5,552 bases of DNA, from positions 1-5,552 of the forward strand of contig JAXHUR010000124.1 of assembly GCA_034189505.1 (NCBI GenBank), read 5' to 3'. Numbering within the stretch: position 1 is the first letter of the stretch; each line of letters starts with the position of its first letter. Below, piece by piece: positions 5,420 through 5,552 of this stretch. The stretch is from Geoalkalibacter_A sp034189505 (GTDB lineage: Bacteria; Desulfobacterota; Desulfuromonadia; Desulfuromonadales; Geoalkalibacteraceae). The notes below the pieces were generated by a model that made no database searches, was not told the DNA's origin, and saw only the letters and a list, made by a program, of their open reading frames with translations. The position numbers and the translations under genes were made by a program.

Positions 5420-5551
5420 CTATCCTGGCAAAGCCTGCAAATGTGCATCTTCCCGGTACAGTTTCTGCCCCTGACGGGCGGCTTTGCTCACGGCCGATGC
5501 CGTATAGCTCAGTCGGGGCCTGATAACCGCTGCCGGTAGCCGCAGATGCCG
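5420..5551 (-). CDS. Possible C-terminal fragment of a minus-strand gene, cut by window edge
   Basis: Read leftward from 5551 a frame stays open for 43 codons to TAG at 5422-5420. The visible end is SAVSKAARQGQKLYREDAHL followed by QALPG. I recognise no family. Support comes from the terminator 8 bases beyond the stop, from GC-rich composition like the older genes of the window, and from reasonable-looking residue content. Against it, the fragment is short and another minus-strand frame is also open here. It would converge on the hydrolase with 41 bases between stops. Confidence 0.4.
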   Translation of the reverse strand, partial: RHLRLPAAVIRPRLSYTASAVSKAARQGQKLYREDAHLQALPG

Positions 5552-5552
5552 C

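Overview
The window looks like chromosomal DNA from an anaerobic, respiratory deltaproteobacterium, most plausibly of the Desulfuromonadales/Geobacter type. The evidence is an exported octaheme c-type cytochrome, a ZupT-like metal transporter with a matching flavour, GC near 60 % in the core genes, and a dispersed repeat of a kind I associate with that group. The taxonomic call is inference. No ribosomal or marker gene is present.

Layout. Positions 1-119 are the end of a dispersed repeat, cut by the window edge. An inverted copy (118 of 119 bases identical) lies at 3741-3859 and belongs to a MITE-like unit of about 160 bp. Between the copies lie three genes: an octaheme hydroxylamine-oxidoreductase-like cytochrome (minus strand, 136-1650), a divergently transcribed ZIP-family metal transporter (plus, 1899-2708), and a small exported protein of unknown function (minus, 2709-3344). 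The cytochrome and transporter share a 248-bp intergenic region with overlapping candidate promoters. The transporter and the small exported protein converge with no base between their stop codons.

From 3345 to 4355 I see no intact gene. This kilobase holds an extended -10 promoter for the small exported protein, a short fragment of a transposase coding region, nested inverted repeats, the second repeat copy, two TGTCACC motifs and a structured leader. It reads as a scar zone of mobile elements. After it comes an exported alpha/beta hydrolase (plus, 4356-5378) that is visibly more AT-rich than the first three genes and may have been acquired separately. At the right edge, GC-rich sequence carries a plausible C-terminal fragment of a minus-strand gene followed by an asymmetric intrinsic terminator.

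How the genes work together. The cytochrome should act in the periplasm on small nitrogen compounds or as an electron carrier. Compared with Nitrosomonas HAO it keeps the eight-heme architecture and the active-site Asp, but appears to have Val and Phe in place of the active-site His and Tyr334. Classical hydroxylamine oxidation should therefore not be assumed. The transporter handles divalent metal uptake. Nothing in the sequence ties the hydrolase to either. No CRISPR array, tRNA, rRNA or complete defence system is visible.
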